64,000 bases of DNA, from the NCBI GenBank assembly GCA_025558095.1, contig JAIVFI010000002.1, positions 1,178,001 through 1,242,000 of the forward strand, given 5' to 3'. The DNA is from Hyaloraphidium curvatum (Eukaryota > Monoblepharomycota > Hyaloraphidiomycetes > Hyaloraphidiales > Hyaloraphidiaceae). Under the pieces are notes generated by a model. The model searched no databases and was not told the DNA's origin. It was given only the letters and a program-made list of their open reading frames with translations. Positions 40,970 to 49,772 of the stretch are shown here, piece by piece (within the stretch, counting starts at the first letter, position 1; each line of letters starts with the position of its first letter). The position numbers were made by a program, and so were the translations under genes.

Positions 40970-43588
40970 ATGATTCACGAGCACAGAACACCCCGCTGCG
41001 GCCGCAACGGCCGCACGAATCCAATCTCATTGTGGACGGCGCTCGCGGCGGCGCTGCTCGCGGGCGCCGCCGCGGCGCCGGAACCGCACGGCGCGCCGGA
41101 GGGCAGGGGCGGCCCTGTCTGCCGCCCGCTGTTCTACCGCAACTTCACGGAGCCCGCCACGGGCGCCCCGGCCTGCAGAATCTCGGAAAACAGCTCGCCG
41201 TGTTCTCCCCCGTACATGGGCCTGACGTGCGGCCGCGAGTCGTGGTACTGCCCCGAGGATTGCGGCGACCCGGCGAGGAGGAAGCCGACGACGTGCGACA
41301 ACCCCGGCGGCAGCCCGGCGTGCCGCATCGCAACGAACGGCCTGACGACTTCCTCGTGGACCGCCAACATGACGGTGGGCGAGGAAGGCGGGGCGTGCTA
41401 CTTCGTGGCCGCGGCCGGGCTCTACAAGGGCCCGCCCTACTCGCGGAGCGTCGACTTTGGCCTGTTCTGCAACTCGACCGCCCCTTGCCGCTGGGACCTT
41501 TTGGCAGCCCTGAGGAAGGGGAGCTCGAAAGCGGGGCCGTCGGCGTGGGTAATCCAAGCGGGCCACATCCTTGTGGACCCGAAGGACCGCTCCGCCGACG
41601 TCGGCGGACAGGAGGCCTGCAGGGCCGCCATGTCGTGCCCGCCCCTGGGCGCCCTCCTGTCTTCGGGGCCGGAGGTTGATTACGGCGGCACCCAGTTCGT
41701 CTGCATCCCCAACGACGACGCCTTCAGGGAGGGGCTGCTGGTCCGGCGCGACGGCCTCGGCCGGGCAGCGTGCCTCACCGACGGCTCCGGATCCTGCATG
41801 ACGCTCCCCGGATCATGCTGCGGCGTCCTGGGGCGGTTGACCGCCGCCCGGAACGGCCTCTCGTCGACCACGTGGCCGGCAATCGCCTGCCCGCCGGGCG
41901 AGCCCTGGTGCGCCCGCGCGCTCGCCGCCACGGCCGGCATGCGGGGACCGGACCTCGCGATGGGGTACAACTGCACGTTCCGCCCCGTCGGTGGGATGAA
42001 CTACACGCAGGACGCGCCCGATCCCGGGGCCGGCCCGTGGACGGTGGTGCGGCGGACGCCGGGGTCGTACGATCCGGAGACGCCCGGCCCGACCTACGGG
42101 TACCGCATCCTCCGCCGGACGGGCAACGGCTCCATCGCCTGCATGGGGTACAAGCTGCGCGGGCTGTTCGAATGGCAGGGGACGTGCCTGCTCGAGTACC
42201 TCAACAGCCCCGAGGTCACGGACGCCGGGTGCGCCGTCAACCTCGCGCGCACGGCCCCGGCGGACGTCTACTGGAAGGTCATGGACCGGCGGTGGGACCG
42301 CGCATACACCGACCCGGACATCCTCTGGCGACTGGGCATGGACCCCGCGCGGCCCCTCCCCGGAAGCGCTCCGCCCGATCCGCCGCGCCCGCCGGCCCGG
42401 GGGGCGTGGACGTGCGTGCAGCTCTGCGGCGAGAGCGGGGACCGCATCCTCGCCAGGTACCACGGCACCGGCGGCGGCGTGCAGTGCAAGGGCCCGGATG
42501 CGGGGCGCTGCTCATTCTACCGAGACTCGGCGTGCACGTTGCGGGCGCCGGGGGAGCCGGAGCCGCATCCCTCGGGCGAAGTCGGATACGTGTGCAGCTT
42601 GGACGACCAGGAAGCCGGATGGTGCGCCCGTGCAGCGGCGGCGGTGGTACCGTGGGGAACCGGGGTCGCGGACTGTGCCCCTCAAGAGATTCGGGCACCG
42701 TGCAACGGGACGTGCTCGCCGTCGGGCTCATGCGTACGCTACGGCGGCTCCTCCTTCTGCCTGTGCAACGACGGCTTCTTCGGCGACGGCGTGACGTGCA
42801 GGGCAGACCCGTGCGCGAACAACAACGGAGGTTGCTCGCCGCAGGCAACCTGCGCTCCTTCCGCGGGCGGGCCCGTCTGCACCTGCTGGGAAGGCTACCT
42901 GGGCGACGGCAGCACCTGCCTCCCCGACCCGTGCTTCCACAACGGCGGGTGCGACAGCCGCGCTCGCTGCACCCGCACCGGCCCCTCCTCCCGAACCTGC
43001 ACTTGCACGACGGGCTTCGTCGGCAACGGTACCTACTGCGAGGATGCGTGCCTCAGCTACCCCTGCGCGGCCAATGCCGCATGCTTCTACAGCACCTACA
43101 CCAACGGCCCCAGGTGCCAGTGCCTGGGCGGCTACACGGGCGACGGACGCGTGCGGTGCAAATCAAAGTGCCTGACCCGGAACGGCGGATGCTCCGCCAA
43201 CGCCACGTGCTCCGTCGTCCCGGGAGGGGGCAACGTGGCGTGCGCGTGCAAGCCCGCGTTCTACGGCAACGGATTTACGTGCAGGGCCAAAGGAGTGGTG
43301 AGGCTGTCGGTCTCGGGGCCGGCGAGCGCCCGCCGCGGGAGGAGGGTGGCGATCTCCGCGAAGGCGCTGAACGCGGCTGGCAGGCCGGTGGCCAAGCTCG
43401 TCATCCAATTCCAGCTCGGATCGGGGTCCAAGGTCAACGGGACGACCAACGCGGCAGGAACCGCGTCGGCCAGCTATTTGGTGCCCGCGAAGGCGGCCCT
43501 GGGCAAGGCGACGGTCGTCGCGCGCTTCCTGGGCACCACCACGCTGCTGGCAACCTCTGCGAGGAGGACGTTGACCGTAGTCAGGTGA
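40970..43588 (+). CDS. Large secreted multi-EGF protein with C-terminal Ig-like domain (paralogue B)
   Basis: Single-exon 872-aa protein, co-linear with the minus-strand gene at 27165. Signal peptide (LWTALAAALLAGAAAAP), a Cys-bearing region with FYRNFTEPATGAPACR and CGESGDRILARYHGTGGG, then EGF-like units (CNDGFFGDGVTC, CWEGYLGDGSTC, CTTGFVGNGTYC, CLGGYTGDGRVRC, CKPAFYGNGFTC), one more than paralogue A by my reading. The C-terminal Ig-like domain ends TLTVVR in both. Potential N-glycosylation sites are many (NGTCSPSG, NATCS). It is preceded by glycosyltransferase genes. Likely a cell-surface or matrix protein; function unknown. Confidence 0.86.
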   Translation: MIHEHRTPRCGRNGRTNPISLWTALAAALLAGAAAAPEPHGAPEGRGGPVCRPLFYRNFTEPATGAPACRISENSSPCSPPYMGLTCGRESWYCPEDCGDPARRKPTTCDNPGGSPACRIATNGLTTSSWTANMTVGEEGGACYFVAAAGLYKGPPYSRSVDFGLFCNSTAPCRWDLLAALRKGSSKAGPSAWVIQAGHILVDPKDRSADVGGQEACRAAMSCPPLGALLSSGPEVDYGGTQFVCIPNDDAFREGLLVRRDGLGRAACLTDGSGSCMTLPGSCCGVLGRLTAARNGLSSTTWPAIACPPGEPWCARALAATAGMRGPDLAMGYNCTFRPVGGMNYTQDAPDPGAGPWTVVRRTPGSYDPETPGPTYGYRILRRTGNGSIACMGYKLRGLFEWQGTCLLEYLNSPEVTDAGCAVNLARTAPADVYWKVMDRRWDRAYTDPDILWRLGMDPARPLPGSAPPDPPRPPARGAWTCVQLCGESGDRILARYHGTGGGVQCKGPDAGRCSFYRDSACTLRAPGEPEPHPSGEVGYVCSLDDQEAGWCARAAAAVVPWGTGVADCAPQEIRAPCNGTCSPSGSCVRYGGSSFCLCNDGFFGDGVTCRADPCANNNGGCSPQATCAPSAGGPVCTCWEGYLGDGSTCLPDPCFHNGGCDSRARCTRTGPSSRTCTCTTGFVGNGTYCEDACLSYPCAANAACFYSTYTNGPRCQCLGGYTGDGRVRCKSKCLTRNGGCSANATCSVVPGGGNVACACKPAFYGNGFTCRAKGVVRLSVSGPASARRGRRVAISAKALNAAGRPVAKLVIQFQLGSGSKVNGTTNAAGTASASYLVPAKAALGKATVVARFLGTTTLLATSARRTLTVVR

Positions 43589-43743
43589 CCACCTGGCTGC
43601 CCTGAAGAAGGCGGCGGGCGAGCACGGGCCGGTGGCGGGACCGGTAGAGGAGTGCATGAGTGGTGGACATGTATGTGCATGCAGAGATTGCAAAAGCCTG
43701 TGCACTGCCCGCAACCCCGCGCGCAAGCACCGCCACCGCCTAG

Positions 43744-44748
43744 TCAACCGAGCTGCTCCTCCGGCCTGCAGTTCGGCTTGTGCGAGGGCCAGTCGGCCTT
43801 CTGGCACTGGGCCGAGCAGTAGAAGGCAGCCTTGCACCGCGAGCACCGCTTGGTGGACCCGGAACCGGGCCCGGTCGTCGACGACTTTTCGCAGCGGCGG
43901 CAGATTGCCCTCGGTTTGCCGAGCCCTTCCACGTCTCGCATGTGCCTGATCATGAGCTTCTCGTTTGCCTGCACGCATGTTGGGTCCGTGCAAGCAACCC
44001 ATACGTCGATGATGTAGGTGCTCCGCGGCGGGTCGAAGCGGGCGAGCCGGAGGTGCTTGCAGTTCACCCCAATCTTCAGGCCGCCCTTCCCACAGGTGAG
44101 GCACGCAAAGGTCCGGCACGACATGTGTAGGAGTATCCAGCTCTCCGCCTGAGCATCCAGGATGTGCTGTGTGCGTTCGACGGCTCCGAGCTTCCCGGCC
44201 GGGTCTTTATCCGAGGGAAAGTTGAACAGGCCCCTTTCCGCCTTGACGGCGATCGATTCTTCGGTGGCCGTCAGCTCTCCGCCGGCGTCCCGTGCGATGA
44301 AGCGCAGCACGACCGTCGCTATTTCCACCCGCGCCGCGGGGGCCGGCGGCAGCTTCTCCCACCTGTCCCGACCCGGGAGCCGCCCCCTGTTGACCTCCAA
44401 ATTCATTTGGAGCTCCTGGAAGCACTCCAGTGCGCCACAACGAGGAAAGTCCCACGCGAGCAGCACAGTCACCGGTTCGTCAGCCTCCGTATCCGTGCCG
44501 ACGACGACGCGGCGCAGGATCGGTCGGCCCTCCATCACGGCCGGTTCGCCGCAAACCGTGCAGCTCCATTTCCGGGACCCGAGCATCTGGTGCTCCCACT
44601 GCAGCGACACGGTGCCGAGCCCGCCCTCCTCCAGCACCGCGGCTCCGGGCGCCAGCAGCGCCCTCCGCACCGGAATAACGCGTTGGTAGCTGACGTACGC
44701 GCCGGGCACTCGGTCAAAGACATCTAAGCGAAAGATGACCTCCTCCAT
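43744..44748 (-). CDS. MYND zinc-finger protein
   Basis: Single exon, 334 aa from the ATG at 44748 (MEEVIFRLDVFD); the frame continues to a GTG at 44793, rejected as a start. The C-terminal 50 aa is a MYND finger: CRRCEKSS, then KRCSRCKAAFYCSAQCQK and HKPNC, with the full set of Cys/His ligands and an inserted Gly/Ser loop. Upstream CxxC pairs (CTVCG; CLTCGKGG) may bind another metal. MYND domains bind short Pro-rich peptides; no SET or other catalytic domain is seen. Convergent with the EGF/Ig gene, 155 bp away. Confidence 0.83.
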   Translation of the reverse strand: MEEVIFRLDVFDRVPGAYVSYQRVIPVRRALLAPGAAVLEEGGLGTVSLQWEHQMLGSRKWSCTVCGEPAVMEGRPILRRVVVGTDTEADEPVTVLLAWDFPRCGALECFQELQMNLEVNRGRLPGRDRWEKLPPAPAARVEIATVVLRFIARDAGGELTATEESIAVKAERGLFNFPSDKDPAGKLGAVERTQHILDAQAESWILLHMSCRTFACLTCGKGGLKIGVNCKHLRLARFDPPRSTYIIDVWVACTDPTCVQANEKLMIRHMRDVEGLGKPRAICRRCEKSSTTGPGSGSTKRCSRCKAAFYCSAQCQKADWPSHKPNCRPEEQLG

Positions 44749-45269
44749 GTCGCTCGTGTTGGGGTTTGCGCGGGCAGTTGTGTAGTGAGTCACTGAGGCG
44801 CGTTTGACGAGTCAAGCACTTCACCCGCTCCAGACGAAACGAACCTGTGGTCGTGGATAGAGATTGCGCCTCAAGCTTTCGACAATCGCTTCATTCTTCG
44901 TTTGCGGATGGGATGGATCAACTCGACGCCTTCGCGGGTTCTCGGGCTTCCAACGCTTGACGACTCCGCGACCGCAACGACCGCAACAGACCTCCTACCA
45001 CACCCCGCCCCGCGATGCCGCGCATCGTCATCGACTGCGGCGTCTACGATGGCGCCACGGCCACCAGCGCCATCGCCCCTCGCCGCACCGTCGACGTCGC
45101 CGCCGCTCTACTCCTTCCCGGCGCCCTGGCGGGGCCGGACGGCGATCTGGCGGCCCTCCTGCTGCCGTAGATGCCGAACCTATCCAGAGATTGCAAGAAG
45201 CTTGTACACCCCCCCGTAACGAACCGCGCGCGAGCAACACCTCCCCCACCCCCCCGACTCTAGCCGCCT
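44749..45269. other. Intergenic, nothing firmly supported
   Basis: Upstream of the MYND gene. A 51-codon open frame at 45015-45170 (MPRIVIDCGVYDG) is too short and featureless to call. Confidence 0.45.
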
Positions 45270-47270
45270 CTAGACCATCCCCCCCCCGAACCCCTCCATC
45301 AGCTCCCCCCCGAACGCCCCGAACCCCGTGCTCCCCATCCCGTCCATCACCCCCTCCCCCATCCCCGCGCCCTGCCCCGCCCGCCCGTACCGCTCGCGCG
45401 GGTACCTGAACTCGACGCTGAACCTGCTCGTCCCCGGCACCCTCCTCCCCACCCGCACGCGCACGCGCTCCCCGCACACCGACGCCATCCGCATGCAGAA
45501 GGCGCCGTAGAGCACGCGGAGGTACTCCTTGTAGTCCATGCGCGCGGGGTCGTGCGGCGAGGCGATGTGCCACCGCACCACGTGGGAAGCGGAGCGCTCC
45601 ACGCGGAAGCGGGTGGTGGGCTCGTTGGGGAGGGGCATGCGGGGGAAGAGGTCGAGGAGGGAGCAGAGGCCGTCGGGGGTGGAGAACTGGTGCAGGGAGG
45701 AGGCGGTGAAGGAGATCTGGGCGGAACCGGGACGCGTGAGCTGGATTGCGAGGCGCGAAGCGGTCGGCTCACCTTCTGGAGGAGCCGGTACACCACCGGA
45801 CACTGCATCTCGAAAGCCTCCGAGGTCAGTTCCATGTCCTCGGGCACGACAAAGTCGCGGAAGCACGGCGAGTTGCAGACGTGGTAGATCTCGTTGGGGT
45901 TGAAGCCGCCGCCGGGGCTCTCGGGCGTCTCGCGCCGCTTGGCAAGCAGGATCATGTACTCGGCGTACACCCGGCCGAGGGGCTGCTCGTCGAGGTGCTG
46001 GCACAAGCTGGATGGGGGAACGGTCAGCACGCAGGCACCTCGAGTCCGGCGACGGGCGGGCCCACAGGTTGACAAACGCCCCGCGGTGGCAGATTTCGTC
46101 GCAGTCGTCCGGCTTGGTGTCGGGCAGCAGGTCGTCCGGCGGCAGCAGCGGCCCGTAGTCCGCCTCGTCCTCCTCCTCCGGCGCGCCGGCCTCGTCCTTG
46201 ACCGTCGGCTGCAGCAGCGTCTGGTCCATGCCCCAGCTGGCGAGGCCGGGCGTCGCCTGCTGCTGCGGCTGGGAGAGCTGCACCTGCGGCGGGGTGTCGT
46301 ACATGGACGGGTAGACGCCCGCGCTCTGGCCGTAGGCCGCGAGGTAGTCCGGCGGCATGGGGGGGTTCATGGCGGGATAGCCGTTGGCGGTCGCGTCGTA
46401 CGACGGCCGCTGGGAGGGGACGGCGGGCTGCTGCGTGGCCTGCGCCTGCGCCTGGGCGTGGGCCTGCTGGAGGAGGTGCGCCTGCTGGGCCTGTGCCGCG
46501 GGCGGGTAGGACTGGTAGCCCTGCCCGCCCTGGTAGTAGGGCGACTGGAAGGGGTGGTGCTGGTGCTGCTGGCCGTGGTGCTGCTGCTGCTGGTAGTGGC
46601 CGGACAGGTTGGAGGCCGACTGCATTGGCGAGTTCTGCCACGACGCGTAGCTGGAGTCGTAGCTGGAGTCGTAGCTTGCGTCGTACGAGTACTCCTGGGC
46701 GCGAGCGGCGGTCGCAGCGGGCGCGCCGCCCCCCATCTTGCGCTCGGGCGAGTCGCGGGCGCGCTTGCGCGGCGGCAGCGAGCCCTCGCGCGAGTCAAAG
46801 TCGGCCGACTCGGACGCCGAGTCGTTGAAGCCCGCGCCGGCCAGCGGGCCGCCGCCGCGCTCCATCCAGTCCTTGTACACGCGGGTCATTGTCGTGCCCG
46901 ACACGCCCAGCGCCTTTGCCACGTGCGCCTTGCCGCCGTGCAGGTTGCCGTTGTGGGCCTTTGCGTACTCGTCCAGCAGCTCGAAGGCGCGGAACCGCTC
47001 GGCCTCGGTGAGGTGCGCCGACTGGCTCCGCACGGCGAGCGATTTCCCCGGCTTGTGCGACTTGGGGCTCTTCATCTTGGGCGGCGGCAGGCCGGCCAGC
47101 CCGGGCGGGAGGTCGTACGCCACCGCCTCGCCGTCGCCGTCGTCCTCCTCCTTTACTAGCCCCGGCCCGCGCACGCGGCGCTGAGACCCGCGCCGCGCGG
47201 AGCCCGGCGAGCCCGACAGCGCCGACGGCGGCGAGGGCTCCGAGAACGCCGTGGCGTCGTCGCCCTTCAT
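45270..47270 (-). CDS. Poly-Q/His-rich putative nuclear regulator of unknown family
   Basis: Exons (minus) 47270-46066, 46007-45773 and 45716-45270 give 628 aa. The N-terminal part is acidic and Pro-rich; residues about 85-135 form a helix-turn-helix-like segment (LTEAERFRAFELLDEYAKAH; HVAKALGVSGTTMTRVYKDW). A basic patch (PPRKRARDSPERK) is a likely nuclear signal. The middle is Gln/His/Tyr-rich (QQQQHHGQQHQHH). The C-terminal 250 aa is compact (CHRGAFVNLLCQHLDEQ; YMILLAKRRETPE; VVRWHIASPHDPARMDY) and rejoined cleanly at two introns, so it is a real conserved-looking domain, but I do not recognise it. Transcriptional function is inference from composition. Confidence 0.72.
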   Translation of the reverse strand: MKGDDATAFSEPSPPSALSGSPGSARRGSQRRVRGPGLVKEEDDGDGEAVAYDLPPGLAGLPPPKMKSPKSHKPGKSLAVRSQSAHLTEAERFRAFELLDEYAKAHNGNLHGGKAHVAKALGVSGTTMTRVYKDWMERGGGPLAGAGFNDSASESADFDSREGSLPPRKRARDSPERKMGGGAPAATAARAQEYSYDASYDSSYDSSYASWQNSPMQSASNLSGHYQQQQHHGQQHQHHPFQSPYYQGGQGYQSYPPAAQAQQAHLLQQAHAQAQAQATQQPAVPSQRPSYDATANGYPAMNPPMPPDYLAAYGQSAGVYPSMYDTPPQVQLSQPQQQATPGLASWGMDQTLLQPTVKDEAGAPEEEDEADYGPLLPPDDLLPDTKPDDCDEICHRGAFVNLWARPSPDSRCLRADRSPIQLVPAPRRAAPRPGVRRVHDPACQAARDAREPRRRLQPQRDLPRLQLAVLPRLCRARGHGTDLGGFRDAVSGGVPAPPEGEPTASRLAIQLTRPGSAQISFTASSLHQFSTPDGLCSLLDLFPRMPLPNEPTTRFRVERSASHVVRWHIASPHDPARMDYKEYLRVLYGAFCMRMASVCGERVRVRVGRRVPGTSRFSVEFRYPRERYGRAGQGAGMGEGVMDGMGSTGFGAFGGELMEGFGGGMV

Positions 47271-47596
47271 GGCCGCGCGCCCCGGATGGCCGCCGTCCGG
47301 CGCGCCCAACCACGCTCCTATAATAAAGCAGTTCCGCCCCTCGGCGCTGGCGCGAGCGGCCTCCGCGGAATGGGCCCCGTCGGACCGCGGAATGTTCTCC
47401 GGGCGTGCTAGAATTTGCCGCCGTGCGCCTGATAGCAACAATTTAGGCTTAGAAGCGTCGGAATCCCTGGGGCGCAAAACAGGGCCGACAGTGCCGGAAA
47501 AATGAATCTGTGCTGCTCTGAGGCCCGACTGGGCGTGTACGGAGCCCGCAATCCCGGTTGAGTGCCCTCCCAGTCTCGCGGACGCGTCGGACAGAC
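47271..47596. promoter_or_regulatory. Divergent spacer between regulator and methyltransferase
   Basis: 326 bp between opposite start codons. A/T-richer than neighbours around 47310-47330; no defined motif. Confidence 0.3.
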
Positions 47597-48727
47597 ATGT
47601 CACCCACGCCATCGCCGCCGGTGGCCATGTCGGCCACGTACGCGGAGCAATCGGCCCCGCAGCGCTTGCAGGCAATGCCTTTGCTCGATCTGTTCAAAAG
47701 GCACGTGCTTCCGCTCCATATCGGGCCAGCCGAATACGCGCTCGCGGACTTTGGCGCAGCCGAAGGCGCCACGTCGGCGATCCTATTTGCCGGGGTGCTC
47801 GGGATGCTCCTGGAATCAAGATTCCGAGGAAATGGAAGTCGACGCGATGCTGAGGAGGGCGTGACGAGCCCATCGGGCGCCCCAACGGCCCCGAAGAAAT
47901 CTCCGCTTACAGCCACTACGATCTACAACGACCTCCCCGGCGCCCCGCTCCCGTCCTCCATCCCACCTTCCCTCCAGGCTTTCCTCACCGAGCACCAGGA
48001 TACACTCACCATCGCCCACCTCGCGAACTCCGCCTCCTTCCACGGCCCGTGCCTCCCACCATCCTCAGTCGACCTCGCCCTAACCAACTCGGCCCTGCAC
48101 TGGCTCTCCTCCCCCGCCCCCGCCGCGGACCTCGCCTCCCGCGCCGCATCGGACTGGCACGCCTTCTGGCTCGCCCGCCGGGACGAGCTTAAACCGGGGG
48201 GCTTCCTCCTCGCCTCCCTCGCATGCCTCCCGCACCCCTCGCCCCCCCCTGACACCCTCGACCGGATAGCCAGCTTCCCCTGGATCCCGCGCCTCGCCCT
48301 CCGCGTAACGCACCTTGCCCTCTCCCGCAACCTCATACGCCCCCCTCCCGGCCTCGGGCCCGCGGACCTCCCCTGGCCGCTGTACCCCCGCACCCCCGCG
48401 GAATGCCTCGCCCCCTTCACCGACCACCCCTCGGCGATCCCGGGGCTGCGCCTGCGCCACCACGAGGTCCGCGCCGCGCCGCACCCGATCTTCGCTTCCT
48501 TCCTCGCGCACGGGGACCCGGCGCGCTACGCGCGGGAGCAGGCCGCGCAGAGCAGGGGGTTCTTTGGTCCTTCGGTGCGGGTTCTGTGGGCTGATTGGGA
48601 CGTAAAGGGGGATGATGCGGAGGGGGTTTTCTGGGGGCTCGCGGAGGAGGTGTTGAGGGAGGAGGAGGGGGCGAGGTACAGCGAGTTTGGGAGGATGTTC
48701 ATGGTCGTGGAGCGGGTTGCCCAATGA
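47597..48727 (+). CDS. SABATH-family carboxyl methyltransferase
   Basis: Single exon, 376 aa from the ATG at 47597 (MSPTPSPPV); the frame begins earlier at a TTG. SAM-binding: ALADFGAAEGATSA. Family hallmarks follow: TIYNDLPGAPL, SFHGPCLPPSSVDLALTN and SALHWLSS. SABATH enzymes methylate carboxyl groups of small acids (salicylate, jasmonate, farnesoic acid) with S-adenosylmethionine. They are best known from plants; occurrence in fungi is sporadic, so history by transfer or loss would be worth testing. The region between the SAM motif and YNDLPG is shorter than in plant enzymes. Later Met codons (47627) could also serve as start. Confidence 0.8.
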   Translation: MSPTPSPPVAMSATYAEQSAPQRLQAMPLLDLFKRHVLPLHIGPAEYALADFGAAEGATSAILFAGVLGMLLESRFRGNGSRRDAEEGVTSPSGAPTAPKKSPLTATTIYNDLPGAPLPSSIPPSLQAFLTEHQDTLTIAHLANSASFHGPCLPPSSVDLALTNSALHWLSSPAPAADLASRAASDWHAFWLARRDELKPGGFLLASLACLPHPSPPPDTLDRIASFPWIPRLALRVTHLALSRNLIRPPPGLGPADLPWPLYPRTPAECLAPFTDHPSAIPGLRLRHHEVRAAPHPIFASFLAHGDPARYAREQAAQSRGFFGPSVRVLWADWDVKGDDAEGVFWGLAEEVLREEEGARYSEFGRMFMVVERVAQ

Positions 48728-48982
48728 TGGACTGGATCGCGGTTCATTCGGGTGGAACTCTTCGTGTCTACATAGCACCGACCGGAGAATCGGAGGACGC
48801 CTCGGGAAAAGTGAGGATGATGGGTCGCGGGAACGCCGTCCGCGAGGGATGTTAGGGCGTGGATGGACCACGCCGAGTGGATCAATAATGCGATCCGATT
48901 GCTGCAGAAGAGTTCCGGCCGGAATCGCGGAATCAAGCGATCCGGTGAGGCGCGCTTCTGGGACGACCATAAACACCGACCA

Positions 48983-49666
48983 ATGTCTCCCGCCTCGCTA
49001 TCCTGCCGCTGCGGCAAGGTCCGGCTCCTCCTCGCCGATGAGCGCATGCGCGCGCGCACCGAGTGCTTCTGCGCCGACTGCCGGCAGCGCGGGCTCATCT
49101 CGGCCGCGCGGTCGCCGGCCAACGCGGTGCCCCCCGAAGTGGCGAGCTTCGACCGCGGCGTCGACCTCTACTACTTCTCCAACGCGCTGATCGTCGACGA
49201 GAAGACGCGGGAGCTGATCCGGTTCTCCAAGCTGCGCCCGGACGCAAACAACACGACGTGCATGTCGGCGTGCTGCGGGACCCTGCTCTGCGGGATCCAC
49301 CCCGTCTACGGCGGCACGACCATCTCGGTCAACGCCGACAGCTGCCGCGTGTCGGTGCCCTCGGTGCTCCCGAACCAGCTCGTGATCTTCGGCTGCGACG
49401 CGCCGGCGGACAAGTGGGCGGCGAGGACGGCCCGCGCCGACGTGCCGATGGTGCACTCGTCGCCCGAGGGTGCGGCCGCGGCGGCGATGCAGGCGTTTTT
49501 GGCGGCGGTGACGACGCCGGTCGAGGAGCGGCACAAGGGGCCGGGGGTGGCGACGTTCGAGGAGCTCTGCGGGGGCAGGTTCATCCTGGACAACTCCTTC
49601 TACGACGAAAGCCGGGCGGCGGTGCCCCGTCCGGCGAATACGTCGACGGAAAAGGCGAGGATGTGA
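48983..49666 (+). CDS. GFA/CENP-V-fold zinc protein
   Basis: Single exon, 227 aa from the ATG at 48983. Metal-binding cysteines are arranged as in glutathione-dependent formaldehyde-activating (GFA)-like proteins: LSCRCGKV, ECFCADCRQRG and CMSACCGTLLC. The family binds zinc and often glutathione; activity is uncertain in most members. The C-terminal 90 aa (after VPMVHSSPEG) is an extra helical region not typical of the minimal fold. Tandem with the SABATH gene, 255 bp downstream. Confidence 0.8.
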   Translation: MSPASLSCRCGKVRLLLADERMRARTECFCADCRQRGLISAARSPANAVPPEVASFDRGVDLYYFSNALIVDEKTRELIRFSKLRPDANNTTCMSACCGTLLCGIHPVYGGTTISVNADSCRVSVPSVLPNQLVIFGCDAPADKWAARTARADVPMVHSSPEGAAAAAMQAFLAAVTTPVEERHKGPGVATFEELCGGRFILDNSFYDESRAAVPRPANTSTEKARM

Positions 49667-49772
49667 CCGGGGATGCGGTAGCTGTGGGAGAAATGGGCCT
49701 CGATGAATCAAGCGTCCATGTTTGGAGAGCGAAGTACATGCGGTGCTACAGGCGGCAGTCATGCGGTTCAGC

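Noticed and set aside
41770-43605. 611-codon open frame overlapping the EGF/Ig gene in another frame
   Set aside because: Shadow of the GC-rich, Cys-rich real gene; no signal peptide or domain and composition is Arg/Pro-rich.
45015-45170. 51-codon open frame MPRIVIDCGVYDG
   Set aside because: Too short, Ala-rich, no splice partner or family feature.
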